Assembly (NCBI GenBank): GCA_965216585.1
Contig: CBDCGC010000003.1
Span: 3,410,001-3,474,000, forward strand
DNA from: CADEER01 sp965216585
Lineage (GTDB): Bacteria > Desulfobacterota > Binatia > HRBIN30 > CADEER01
Direction: 5' to 3'
DNA: 64,000 nt
A program made the translations under genes and the position numbers. Of the stretch, positions 53,758 through 62,437 are shown piece after piece. The notes beneath the pieces were generated by a model. The model did no database searches and was not told the DNA's origin. It was given only the letters and a program-made list of their open reading frames with translations. Every line of letters starts with the position of its first letter. Position 1 is the first letter of the stretch.

Positions 53758-54486
53758 ATGGGAAGCCTTGCCGAACGGACGGCAGTTGTTACCGGTGGGG
53801 GCACGGGCATCGGATTTGCCATTGCCGAGCGCTTTTCCCGCGAGGGCGCAGAGGTCGTGCTGGTTGGCCGGCGCCGAGCGCGACTCGAAGAAGCCGTCGC
53901 CAGGATCGGCGGTAAGGCCCGCGCGCATTCCGCCGACGTCGGCGACGAGGAAGAGGTGCGGCGTCTTTTCGAATCACTCGATCGTGTGGATGTGGTGGTT
54001 ACCTGCGCCGGCGGAGCCTATTTCGGTTCGATGGAGGAGACACCGCCGGCACGTTGGCGCGAGCTCTTTGACGGTCGCTTCTTCGGCCAGATCAACTGCT
54101 GCCACTATGCCGTTCAAAAAATGAAGCAGGGCGGCGTCATCCTGCTCTGCTCTGGTATTGCCGATGCCGCCTATGTGCCGAGCTACAGCGGTGGTTCTGC
54201 GCTCTGCGGTGGTGTGAATGCGATGGGAAGAAACCTGGCGGTCGAGCTGGCGCCTCGGGGTATTCGCGTCAACGTTCTCTCCCCCGGCCTGATCGGAGAG
54301 ACGGCGATCGAGTCCAACCTCGACGAAGCCGGTGTGGTTCGGCTTTTCGAAACGGCGATTGGAGCGACGCCACTGGGCCGCGCCGGGTCCCCTGCGGATA
54401 CGGCGGATGCAGCGCTCTCCCTGGTGACGAACGAATACCTCAATGGGGTAGTACTACCCGTCGACGGAGGCTGGACGGCGGGTTGA
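53758..54486 (+). CDS. SDR-fold protein lacking the YxxxK motif
   Basis: A 242-residue Rossmann protein, AGGAGC before the ATG. It has TGGGTGIGFA (12-21), TCAGG near 84, a Ser (LLCSGIA) and an SDR C-terminus with VDGG. In the catalytic helix SYSGGSALCGGVN there is no Tyr-x3-Lys: the normal lysine place is Ser or Cys. It may bind NAD(P)H without reducing, or use a different base. Its two fellows in the operon keep the motif. Confidence 0.82.
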   Translation: MGSLAERTAVVTGGGTGIGFAIAERFSREGAEVVLVGRRRARLEEAVARIGGKARAHSADVGDEEEVRRLFESLDRVDVVVTCAGGAYFGSMEETPPARWRELFDGRFFGQINCCHYAVQKMKQGGVILLCSGIADAAYVPSYSGGSALCGGVNAMGRNLAVELAPRGIRVNVLSPGLIGETAIESNLDEAGVVRLFETAIGATPLGRAGSPADTADAALSLVTNEYLNGVVLPVDGGWTAG

Positions 54487-54502
54487 AGTAGGTGACGTGA
54501 GG

Positions 54503-55945
54503 ATGAACATGCCGAGAAACGCTGAAAATTCCATGTCGCCGGTCGCCCGCGATGCCGGGTACTGGCGGGGGATCTTCGATGCGATTGGGGAATGCGATGT
54601 CGAGGTGAGGGACATCGAAGGGTCGTTGCCGGCCGGCTTGGCCGGGACGCTTTATCGCAACGGGCCAGTGCGCAGCGAGTTCGCCAAGTCGTTCTTTGAC
54701 GGCGACGGGATGATACGGGCGCTGCGCATTCAGTCTGATGGCTCGGTGCGCTACCGAGCAAGGTACATTCGCACGGACAAGTATCTACAAGAGAAGGGCA
54801 GCGACCAGCCTCTGTGGCGCACCGCGGGGACCAACCTTCCCGGCGGGTTTCTGCGCAACATGTTCCGTGTTCCCGCACACGAAGCCAATACCAGCGTCTT
54901 TGCCTTTGGCGGTGGTCTGTGGGCGCTCGAAGAGGGCGGTCATCCCTACGCCATCGACCCGGAGACGCTCGAAAGCGGCGAGCAGAACCACTACGGCGGT
55001 GCCTTGCATGCGCGGACGGCTTTCACGGCCCATCCCCACATCGATCCGACCACCGGAGACGCCTTTGCGTTTGGCGTCCACTTCGGCGGTCGCAAGCAAG
55101 AGTTGCGCACCTTTCGCATCGACGCCGAGGGGGGATACCACGCCATCGGAAGGATCCCGCTCGACTATTCTTCGTTCGTGCACGACTACGGGCTGTCGGC
55201 AAAGTGGATGGTCTTCTTGATCCCGCCGATGGTTGGCAACATCCTGCGCTTCATCTTAGGTTTCGACACCTTTTTTGACGCCATCGAATGGCGGCCGCAA
55301 CTCGGAACCAAGGTGATTCTGATGCCGCGCCAGGGCGGCAAACCTCTCTACCTCGAAACCGATACCTGCATGGCCGGCCACGTCGTCGGCGCCTGGGATG
55401 AGGGCGAGGAAGTGCTGGTCGACATGTGTCAGCTCGAAGAGTGGTCGCAGATGGGCGACGCGGCGGCGCAGTTTCGCACCAGCTCGTGGGAGGGGTTCGG
55501 CGCCAGCTCGGTCTGGCGCTATCGGATCAACCCGCGGAGCGGGCGCGTGCGGAGTGAAAAAATTTCCGACATGCCGGCCGAGTTCCCCGCCATCAACCCC
55601 GACCGAGAATGCCGTTCTGCACGCTTCGCCTACTTCGCCTCCAACACCGTGCCCGGTGAAGGGGGACTCTTTCGCAGCGTTCTGAAGATGGATTGCGGCA
55701 ACGGTGAGTGTTGGTTGCACGATTTCGGCCCGACGAAAGTATCGCTGCAGCCGACCTTCGTACCACGGCCGGAAGGGAAGGAGGAGGATGACGGTTGGAT
55801 CATGACCCTCGTCTACGATTCCGCGACCGGATCGACCGAAGTGCCGGTTTTCGATGCGCGGGCAATCGGCGATGGGCCGATTTGCACGATGCGTCTGGGC
55901 GAGAACGCCGGAACCACCTTCCACGGTTGCTGGATTCCGGCGTGA
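54503..55945 (+). CDS. Carotenoid cleavage oxygenase family protein
   Basis: A 480-residue RPE65-type oxygenase; ATG 54503, GTG 54497 is an alternative. The four iron His lie in TAHPHIDP, FVHDYGLS, AGHVVGAW and TTFHGCW, and the start has DIEGSLPAGLAGTLYRNGP. FFDGDGM is also standard. It cleaves a C=C bond in a carotenoid, apocarotenoid or stilbene with O2. It ends the main operon block before a SRPBCC gene, pointing to a substrate with such a bond. Confidence 0.9.
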   Translation: MNMPRNAENSMSPVARDAGYWRGIFDAIGECDVEVRDIEGSLPAGLAGTLYRNGPVRSEFAKSFFDGDGMIRALRIQSDGSVRYRARYIRTDKYLQEKGSDQPLWRTAGTNLPGGFLRNMFRVPAHEANTSVFAFGGGLWALEEGGHPYAIDPETLESGEQNHYGGALHARTAFTAHPHIDPTTGDAFAFGVHFGGRKQELRTFRIDAEGGYHAIGRIPLDYSSFVHDYGLSAKWMVFLIPPMVGNILRFILGFDTFFDAIEWRPQLGTKVILMPRQGGKPLYLETDTCMAGHVVGAWDEGEEVLVDMCQLEEWSQMGDAAAQFRTSSWEGFGASSVWRYRINPRSGRVRSEKISDMPAEFPAINPDRECRSARFAYFASNTVPGEGGLFRSVLKMDCGNGECWLHDFGPTKVSLQPTFVPRPEGKEEDDGWIMTLVYDSATGSTEVPVFDARAIGDGPICTMRLGENAGTTFHGCWIPA

Positions 55946-55989
55946 ATGGGCATCGGCTGATTGGTGAACAGCCGCGAGAGGGTCGGTGA

Positions 55990-56436
55990 ATGGTTGAAGT
56001 TGAATCGAGCAAGATCGTCGAGATCCCCGGCCCTGCCGCGGAGGTGTGGCGACTCCTCGCCGATTTCGGTGCAATCGAGAAATGGTGGCCTGCGGGAATG
56101 CTCGAGAAGGTCGTGTCGGAGGGCGAGGGGATTGGCATGGTTCGTCACATGCATACGTTGATCGGACTGATCCTGAGCGAGCGACTCGACGGATTGGACC
56201 ACGAGACACGGACCATCCGTCTGTCGATCATCGATGGCTTGCCGTTGGGGATCGAGGACTACCACGCGGTCGGGCGCGTGATTGCCAATGAGGAGAACGT
56301 CTGTACCCTCGATTGGCGCGGCACCTACGAGATCCCGAGTGCCAGCAGTGAAGCCGATGCCCGGGCGGTGATCGAGGGCGCCTATGAGGCTCAGGCGATG
56401 GGACTTCTCTCACACTTTGCGAAACGAGCGAGCTAG
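55990..56436 (+). CDS. SRPBCC-fold ligand-binding protein
   Basis: A 148-residue single-domain protein of the polyketide cyclase / START-like type: IPGPAAEVWRLLADFGAIEKWWP and GLPLGIEDYHAVGRV, ending MGLLSHFAKRAS. Its stop codon TAG lies in the end of the mobile element at 56433, so the insertion may have shortened it. It binds hydrophobic ligands or acts as a cyclase/dehydratase. Confidence 0.82.
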   Translation: MVEVESSKIVEIPGPAAEVWRLLADFGAIEKWWPAGMLEKVVSEGEGIGMVRHMHTLIGLILSERLDGLDHETRTIRLSIIDGLPLGIEDYHAVGRVIANEENVCTLDWRGTYEIPSASSEADARAVIEGAYEAQAMGLLSHFAKRAS

Positions 56437-56598
56437 TGCCCTGAACCAGAAATCCGTCACAATATTCCCCGGCCCTCGACACCCGTGCCGGCGTTGCTCC
56501 TCCTCAAAATATCCCTGATATTCCTTCGTCGGCGCGCCTTGGCACAGGCGCCGATTGCTCGCCGAAGTTTGCAACGAATTTCTGATCCAGGACACTAG
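56433..56598. mobile_element. MITE-like element, 166 bp, TA-flanked
   Basis: 25-base ends at 56433-56457 and 56574-56598 are inverted copies with 21 identities; every difference in the first 30 positions is a transition. Key bases are CTAG, CCTG and CAGAAAT. TA occurs at each end (56434 and 56596), as for IS630/mariner-type insertion. No coding region lies inside, so it is a non-autonomous element. Confidence 0.65.
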
Positions 56599-56615
56599 CG
56601 AAAGGCGGAAGAAAA

Positions 56616-57023
56616 ATGCCAGCACCAACGGCGGAAGACGAAAGCGCACGCATCGTGCGCGGCGCACTGGACGCGTTCAACGGCGGCGACACGGAGAAGT
56701 TCCTCGACTGCTTCTCTGACGACATGCGCTTCTGGATGAATGGCCGGCACCACTTCTCCGGCCTGGTCGAGGGCAAGGCGGCGTTTGTCGACTTGGTAGG
56801 GCGCGTCGCCGCCGGATTGCAGGACATGATCACGCTGCAGATCGAGAACTTCATTCCGGCCGGCGACTGGGTCGTCGTCGAGAGCATCGGTAGCGCGACG
56901 ACCGCCTCGGGCGAGACCTACGACAACCGCTATTGCATGCTCTGGCGCGTCGAGAACGGCAAGATCGTCGAGTTCAAGGAGTACAACGACTCGGCCATGG
57001 TTATCGAGAAGTTCCCGGTGTAG
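56616..57023 (+). CDS. NTF2-like protein, SnoaL type
   Basis: A 135-residue single-domain protein at ATG 56616 with GGCGGAAG upstream. The NTF2 cone pattern is read in ALDAFNGGDTEKFLDCF, MRFWMNGRHHFSGLVEGK and YDNRYCMLWRVENGKIVEFKEYND. It differs from the operon member at 46836. It lies past the MITE, so it may have its own transcript or have belonged to the operon before insertion. Possible hydrolase or isomerase of small hydrophobic ligands. Confidence 0.82.
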   Translation: MPAPTAEDESARIVRGALDAFNGGDTEKFLDCFSDDMRFWMNGRHHFSGLVEGKAAFVDLVGRVAAGLQDMITLQIENFIPAGDWVVVESIGSATTASGETYDNRYCMLWRVENGKIVEFKEYNDSAMVIEKFPV

Positions 57024-57240
57024 TGGGTCGAGCGTTCGCAGCAGCGAGCTGGAGTCCTGTGAACTACTGGAGCGCGATGGCGTTGGCACTATTGCCGCCT
57101 TTTTGGCATCGACGTATGACCGCAGTAGACATCAGGAAGAGTACCTACTTCGATTCTAGCCACCATTCGCTTTGTGTTTCTCCGCCTCTTTGCTAGTGGG
57201 TGAGATGTGTTGCTCGTAACCACGTCGAGCAGGTGGAGCC

Positions 57241-58827
57241 ATGATCAACAAATCGCAGTCGTCGCGTCTTCCGTCGCTGGATTCCCCGGTCAGCAGAGGG
57301 GCTAGCGGCACCGGTGTCGCTAGCGTCGATTTGACGGAGTTTGCGCGGGTCAAGTCCGAGCGCGATCTCTACCGGCGCTTGCTCGACCTTGGTGATCAGG
57401 GTGATCCGGAGCCCTTCGTTCGCGATGCGTTGTCGTTGATCGTCGAGATCGCCGGCGCCACGCAGGGCTATCTCGAGCTCTACCGGGAGGGAAGCGAAGA
57501 CACTTGCTGGTCGATGGCGCACGGTCTTTCCGACACCGAGGTTTCCGACGTCCGCGCCAAGATCTCGAAGGGGATCATTGCTCGAGCGGTCTCTGAGGGG
57601 GAGATGCTGGTCACGCCTTCGGCTATGTTGGATCCGCGGTTCAACGAGCTCGAAAGCGTGAAAATCTCGAAAATCGAGGCGGTTCTCTGCGCGCCGATCG
57701 GATCGGATCCGGTGCGCGGAGTTGTCTACCTGCAAGGACGAGATCACCCGGGGTTGTACAGCGAAGAAGAGCAGTACCTGGCGCGGATGTTCGCCATGCA
57801 ACTGGCACCCTTGGTGAATCTGCTCGAAAAGGCCAACGAGCTCAGTGCCGAGGATCCCTTGGCGGAGCTGCGCAACGGTCTCGACGTCGAGGGTCTCGTC
57901 GGCTGCTCTCCGGCGTTGGTCAAAGTGCTGCGACAGATTCCGACGGTCGCGCCACTCGACGTCGGGCTTCTGCTGACTGGCGAAACCGGTACAGGCAAGA
58001 GTCAGCTCGCCAGACTGGTCCACCGCAACAGCCCGCGCAGACACGGTCCCTTCGTCGAGCTCAATTGCGGATCGATGCAGGAGAACCTGGTAGAGAGCGA
58101 GCTCTTCGGCACCGTCGAGGGCGCTTTTACCGGTGCGATGGACCGCGCTGGCAAGGTCGAAGCGGCCGAGGGTGGCACGCTGTTCCTCGACGAGGTCGGC
58201 GACTTGCCGCTGGCATCTCAGGTCAAGCTGCTGCACGTGCTGCAGTCGGGAGAGTACTCGCGGGTTGGCAGCAACGGTGTGAAGAAAGGGAACTTCCGCC
58301 TGATCGCTGCTACCAACGTCGATCTCGAACAGGCGGTGCGCGACAAAGCGTTTCGCGAGGATCTCTACTTTCGCCTGAACGTCCTGCAGATCCGCCTGCC
58401 CTCGTTGAACGAGCGGCGCGAGGACGTTGCAGAGCTGATCCGCTACTTCGCCGACTCCGTCTCGGAGAAACACAAATTACCGCGGATGGAGATCTCGCGC
58501 GGAGCCCTGCAGGCAGCCAAGCAGGCAGAATGGTCGGGCAATGTGCGTGAGCTCGCCAACGCGACGGAAGCGGCGGTGATTCGCGCCGCCGCCGAGTCGG
58601 TGCGCCAAATCGAGAGGTGCCATCTCTTCCCCGTGCAAGAGGACGACGGCAGAGATCTGGAGAACGTCACCTACCAAGAGGCGACGCGCATCTTCCAGGC
58701 TGGATTCCTTCGCGACTCGCTCGACGAAAACGAGTGGAACATCTCGGAAACCGCCCGCCAACTCGACATGGCGCGCTCCCACATCCACAACCTGATCAAG
58801 ATCTTCGATTTGAGGCGTAAGGAGTAG
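57241..58827 (+). CDS. GAF-domain sigma-54-dependent transcriptional activator
   Basis: A 528-residue regulator: a GAF domain (55-200: LIVEIAGATQGYLELYREG), AAA+ domain with GETGTGKS Walker A (about 243), GAFTGA loop, TLFLDEVGDL Walker B and RLIAATNV, then a Fis-type helix-turn-helix (WNISETARQLDMARSHIHNL). It is a full and typical activator of sigma-54 promoters. It follows the catabolic block on the same strand and could regulate it; the effector is not known. Confidence 0.9.
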   Translation: MINKSQSSRLPSLDSPVSRGASGTGVASVDLTEFARVKSERDLYRRLLDLGDQGDPEPFVRDALSLIVEIAGATQGYLELYREGSEDTCWSMAHGLSDTEVSDVRAKISKGIIARAVSEGEMLVTPSAMLDPRFNELESVKISKIEAVLCAPIGSDPVRGVVYLQGRDHPGLYSEEEQYLARMFAMQLAPLVNLLEKANELSAEDPLAELRNGLDVEGLVGCSPALVKVLRQIPTVAPLDVGLLLTGETGTGKSQLARLVHRNSPRRHGPFVELNCGSMQENLVESELFGTVEGAFTGAMDRAGKVEAAEGGTLFLDEVGDLPLASQVKLLHVLQSGEYSRVGSNGVKKGNFRLIAATNVDLEQAVRDKAFREDLYFRLNVLQIRLPSLNERREDVAELIRYFADSVSEKHKLPRMEISRGALQAAKQAEWSGNVRELANATEAAVIRAAAESVRQIERCHLFPVQEDDGRDLENVTYQEATRIFQAGFLRDSLDENEWNISETARQLDMARSHIHNLIKIFDLRRKE

Positions 58828-59106
58828 AACCGGCAGGTCGGCCTGGATCTTCCAGACGCTCAGGCCAACCGAGTTTCCAACGCATGCCGCGGACCTCAAC
58901 GGCCTCGCTCTTTTCGGTCGAGAAGTTCCGGAGATCCTGGCTGAGTCCGAGAGAAGGGGCGAGGGCGGCATGCACTCGCACCTCGCGGACGAGCGCGGAC
59001 GAAAAATCCCATTCGGAGTGCGCTCGAATGAGAGTACCTTCGGCGCGGAAGCCGAGTGCCGGTTGGCGGGAGATTCCCTGAATCAATGAGCCGATCGGGG
59101 TTTCTA

Positions 59107-59112
59107 TTGACA
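59107..59112 (+). promoter_or_regulatory. -35 box of the carotenoid oxygenase promoter
   Basis: TTGACA is a perfect -35 hexamer, 53 bases before the gene. The matching -10 box should fall in or near 59130-59136, under the operator. Confidence 0.55.
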
Positions 59113-59129
59113 GCCCCCCCCGCGATACC

Positions 59130-59147
59130 TTAGTGAATACTCACTAA
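59130..59147. promoter_or_regulatory. TetR-type operator
   Basis: TTAGTGA-ATAC-TCACTAA is a perfect 7-bp inverted repeat with 4-base spacer, a layout usual for TetR-family repressors. It overlaps the expected -10 region of the downstream gene. No TetR gene is in this window. Confidence 0.7.
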
Positions 59148-59165
59148 CATCCGCGAGGAGTCGTC

Positions 59166-60557
59166 ATGAGTGCTGGAGTGAAGAGCGATACGAACCCGTT
59201 TCTCCAGGGGTTGTTGATTCCGGTTCTCGATGAGCGGGATGACCGCGACCTCGAGGTGGTGGGCGATTTGCCGGCTGGGCTGAACGGTATGTTCACCCGC
59301 AACGGGCCGAATCCGCAGTTTGCGCCGATCGGTGCCTACCACCCCTTCGATGGCGACGGCATGGTGCATGCCGTGTACTTCGAGGGCGGCAAGGCGCGCT
59401 ACCGCAATCGCTTCGTCGAATCGCGCGGATTGCTGGCCGAGAGGAAGCGCGGCCGCGCGTGCTACGGCAGTGTTTCGGAGTTTCGCATGCCGGACGAAGA
59501 TGTCGTCGAAGACGGCGGAATCATGAAGAACAACGCCAACACCCATTTCGTTCGTCACGCCGGCCGCTACCTAGCACTCATGGAAGCTGGTCTGCCGACC
59601 GAGCTATCGCGCGAGCTCGAAACGATCGGTGAATACGACTTCGCCGGCAAGCTGGTAGGGTCGATGACGGCGCACCCCAAGTTCGATGTGAAAACCGGGG
59701 AGATGATCTTCTTCGGCTACAGTCCGTTTCCGCCGTTCCTGCAGTACCACGTCGCCAACCGGGAGGGCGAGTTGGTTCACAGCGCGGTGATCGAAATTCC
59801 CAGAGCCGTCATGATGCACGATTTCGCCATCACCGAGAACTACGCGGTGTTCTTTGATGCGCCCAACATTTTCGACGTCGAGGCGATGATGCGTGGCGAG
59901 CCGGGAATGCGCTGGGAGCCCGAGCACGGCGCGCGTATCGGTGTCGTGCCGCGTCGCGGCACCAACGACGACGTGCGTTGGTTCGAAGTCGATCCATACT
60001 CGATCGTTCACTTCTTCAACGCCTTCGAAGATGACGGGAAAATCCAATTGTACGCGCCGGTCTTCGACTCGATGCCGGGTGGATTGCAGTTCGATGCGCC
60101 GGAGCAGACGGAGGAACCCTATCCGCGGCTGTGGACGATCGATCTCGACGCGGGGACCGTCAAGACGGAGCAAACGGACGATCGACCGGGCGAGTTTCCG
60201 CGCATCAATGACGATCGCGCCGGCCTGCGCCACCGTTATATGTACAACACGATGGCACGCGATTGGGGGTTCGGTTTCAACTTCAATGCCGTCGTGAAGT
60301 ACGACATCGACACCGGCAAAGCGCAGACCTTTACACACGGTGACTCGATCGTCGTCGGCGAGCACGTGTTTGCGCCGGATCCCGACGGCAGCGCCGAGGA
60401 CGATGGCTGGCTGATGACCGTCGGGACGGATCGACTCACCGAAAAGAGCGAGCTGCTGATTCTCGATGCGCGGGCGATCGAAGAAGGACCGATTTCCCGG
60501 GTGCACATTCCGCGGCGTGTCCCGATCGGATTCCACGCCAATTGGATGCCCGAGTAA
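59166..60557 (+). CDS. Carotenoid cleavage oxygenase family protein
   Basis: A 463-residue RPE65-family enzyme at ATG 59166 with GCGAGGAG upstream. Iron His residues are in MTAHPKFD, VMMHDFAIT, SIVHFFNAFED and GFHANWMP. The start has LPAGLNGMFTRNGPNPQF and the loop YHPFDGDGMVHAV. It is more canonical than the copy at 54503. It may serve in the same catabolic path, but the operator shows separate regulation. Confidence 0.92.
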   Translation: MSAGVKSDTNPFLQGLLIPVLDERDDRDLEVVGDLPAGLNGMFTRNGPNPQFAPIGAYHPFDGDGMVHAVYFEGGKARYRNRFVESRGLLAERKRGRACYGSVSEFRMPDEDVVEDGGIMKNNANTHFVRHAGRYLALMEAGLPTELSRELETIGEYDFAGKLVGSMTAHPKFDVKTGEMIFFGYSPFPPFLQYHVANREGELVHSAVIEIPRAVMMHDFAITENYAVFFDAPNIFDVEAMMRGEPGMRWEPEHGARIGVVPRRGTNDDVRWFEVDPYSIVHFFNAFEDDGKIQLYAPVFDSMPGGLQFDAPEQTEEPYPRLWTIDLDAGTVKTEQTDDRPGEFPRINDDRAGLRHRYMYNTMARDWGFGFNFNAVVKYDIDTGKAQTFTHGDSIVVGEHVFAPDPDGSAEDDGWLMTVGTDRLTEKSELLILDARAIEEGPISRVHIPRRVPIGFHANWMPE

Positions 60558-60632
60558 CACACGGGCGGAGAAAGTAATCGCGCAGCGACAGCGCCCTTTG
60601 CCGGTGCCTCTGCCCCTCCGGGCGAAGCCCGT

Positions 60633-61631
60633 TCAGACGTCCATCACTTCGTCGTAGAACTTGACGATGCTCTTGCGGTCTTTCTCGGGGGTGCCGAGAT
60701 GACCCATGGCGGCGCGCGGGTGCTGGTTGAGCAGGCCGGTCAGCATGTACGACAGGTCGAAGCCCCAGTGCATTTCCTCGCGCAACGGCATGATGTGACT
60801 CTCGACGCAGTCAAGGATCGGGCGCAGGCGGTATTTCGGGTTCTTCAGAAAACCGATCAACAACTCCAGCGGACAGTTGCCGGCGCCGCGGCCGAGGCCG
60901 GCCATCGTCGCATCGAGTCGGTTGGCACCCTGCACCACGGCTTCGATCGTGTTGGCATAAGCCAGTTGCTGATTGTTGTGGGCATGGATGCCGACCTGCT
61001 TGCCGCTCGCCTCACATGCTTCGAGGTATTGCTTGGCCAGGGCGCGGATTTCTTCTGAGTAGAACGAACCAAAAGAGTCGACGAGGTAGATGGTGCCGAC
61101 CGGCGAACTCGCGAGCACCTCGAGCCCTTCTTCGAGGTCGTTCTCGTGCACCGTGGACACGGCCATCACGTTGACCGTCGTCTCGTAGCCCTTCTCGTGT
61201 GCGTCGTGGATCATCTCGAGCGCGACGGGAATCTGGTGGATGTAGGTGGCGACGCGGATGAGGTCGAGGACGCTCTGGTCCTTGGGCAGGATGTCGGTCT
61301 GGTAGTCCGACTTCTCGGCGTCGGCGATGGCCGAGAGCTTGAGGTCGGTGTCGTTGTCGCCGACGATGCGGCGCATGTCCTCTTCGTCGCAGTGCTTCCA
61401 GGGGCCGAATTCGGACTTGGGAAACTGCGTCTTCGAGTTCTTGTAGCCGAGCTCCATGTAGTCGACGCCGGCGGCGACGCAGGTTTCGTAGACGGCCCGC
61501 ACCAGCTCGTCGGTAAAGCGGTGATCGTTCATCAGCCCGCCGTCGCGGATGGTGCAGTCGAGCACCTTGATCTCCGGCCGGTAGGTCAGCCAGGTGCCGC
61601 GGTTGCCGTTGTTTTCGTTGGTCTCGCTCAT
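60633..61631 (-). CDS. HMGL-like TIM-barrel aldolase
   Basis: A 332-residue protein, ATG 61629-61631. The metal motif VLDCTIRDGGLMNDHRF at residues 23-39 is the D-x-T-x-R-D of 4-hydroxy-2-oxovalerate aldolases and homocitrate-synthase-like enzymes. Later GKQVGIHAHNNQQLAYANT gives the metal His pair, and GLGRGAGNCPLELLIGF follows. It splits or makes a C-C bond next to a 2-oxo acid. It could act with the KDPG-type aldolase on the same strand, a 128-base gap upstream. Confidence 0.85.
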   Translation of the reverse strand: MSETNENNGNRGTWLTYRPEIKVLDCTIRDGGLMNDHRFTDELVRAVYETCVAAGVDYMELGYKNSKTQFPKSEFGPWKHCDEEDMRRIVGDNDTDLKLSAIADAEKSDYQTDILPKDQSVLDLIRVATYIHQIPVALEMIHDAHEKGYETTVNVMAVSTVHENDLEEGLEVLASSPVGTIYLVDSFGSFYSEEIRALAKQYLEACEASGKQVGIHAHNNQQLAYANTIEAVVQGANRLDATMAGLGRGAGNCPLELLIGFLKNPKYRLRPILDCVESHIMPLREEMHWGFDLSYMLTGLLNQHPRAAMGHLGTPEKDRKSIVKFYDEVMDV

Positions 61632-61759
61632 GATGCCAGGTGCTCCCGTCGCTCGAATCAGTCTGCCCAGTCTAGCAGATAACCAAACCGGGCACTCGGG
61701 GAGAATTAGAGTATCTCGCGTCCCCCGCCAAGTGGGGTAGCCGCCGCGGCGCGGGCCGC

Positions 61760-62386
61760 TCAAACGGCGCGATAGGCTGCGATCAGATCTCGAATCGCCG
61801 TACCGATGGCGTCGTAGTCGCCGCCGGCCAGCCATTCTTTGCGAAACACGCCACCGCCGAAAGCGACGGCCGAAGCGCCGTTGGCGAAGTACTCGGCGAG
61901 ATTGCCCGCATCGACGCCGCCACAAGCGAGCAACTCGACGTCGTTGAAAGGTCCTTTGACTTCTTTGAAATAGGCGGGGCCGAACGCTTTGGCTGGGAAT
62001 ACTTTGACCATGGCCGCCCCGGCGCGCCAGGAGTCGTGAATCTCCTGCGGGGTCAGCGCTCCGGGAAAGACCGGGATGTTGCGTTCGTTGCATGCGGCGA
62101 TCACTTCGCCGACCAGGGTGGGCATGACGATGAACGTAGCCCCGGCGTCGAGCGCGGCGTCGAGCGCATCGGTGTCGAGCACCGTCCCCGCGCCGAGACA
62201 CAGTCGCGAGCCGGCGACGCCGGCAGCGCGGCGAATCAAGGCCGGCGCGTTGGGCGTGTTCATGGTGATTTCCAACGTCTCCAGCCCGGCATCGATGGCG
62301 GTCTCGACGATCGCCGCAATCGAGCCCTCGTCACCGCCGCGCAGAATGCCGAGAATGGGGAGCTTTCTGAAATCTTCAAGGAGCAT
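61760..62386 (-). CDS. eda: KDPG/KHG aldolase
   Basis: A 208-residue class I aldolase. It has TLEITMNTPNA (catalytic Glu near 39), GAGTVLD (about 65) and MVKVFPAKAFG, with the Schiff-base Lys near 127, then GGVDAGN and GGGVFRK. Length equals the family norm. It cleaves 2-keto-3-deoxy-6-phosphogluconate or 4-hydroxy-2-oxoglutarate to pyruvate and an aldehyde. No Entner-Doudoroff partner gene is nearby, so the substrate is open. Confidence 0.9.
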   Translation of the reverse strand: MLLEDFRKLPILGILRGGDEGSIAAIVETAIDAGLETLEITMNTPNAPALIRRAAGVAGSRLCLGAGTVLDTDALDAALDAGATFIVMPTLVGEVIAACNERNIPVFPGALTPQEIHDSWRAGAAMVKVFPAKAFGPAYFKEVKGPFNDVELLACGGVDAGNLAEYFANGASAVAFGGGVFRKEWLAGGDYDAIGTAIRDLIAAYRAV

Positions 62387-62437
62387 GGTTTCCGAGTTTC
62401 AGGATTCGAGCTCCAGGTTTCAACCGAACCCTCCGAG

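Larger units (their letters stand above)
58828..59165. other. Intergenic region upstream of the second carotenoid oxygenase
   Basis: 338 bases with no gene I can support. The last 60 bases hold a TTGACA box and an 18-bp operator. A minus-strand reading of 58796-59086 has no recognisable family and is not called. Confidence 0.5.

Noticed and set aside
57060..57110. TTGGCACTATTGCC as a sigma-54 promoter before the GAF regulator
   Set aside because: The distance between GG and GC is 7 bases, not 10.
58796..59086. Minus-strand frame of 96 codons after the GAF regulator
   Set aside because: No family, no ribosome binding site, and it overlaps the regulator end; composition is not clearly coding.
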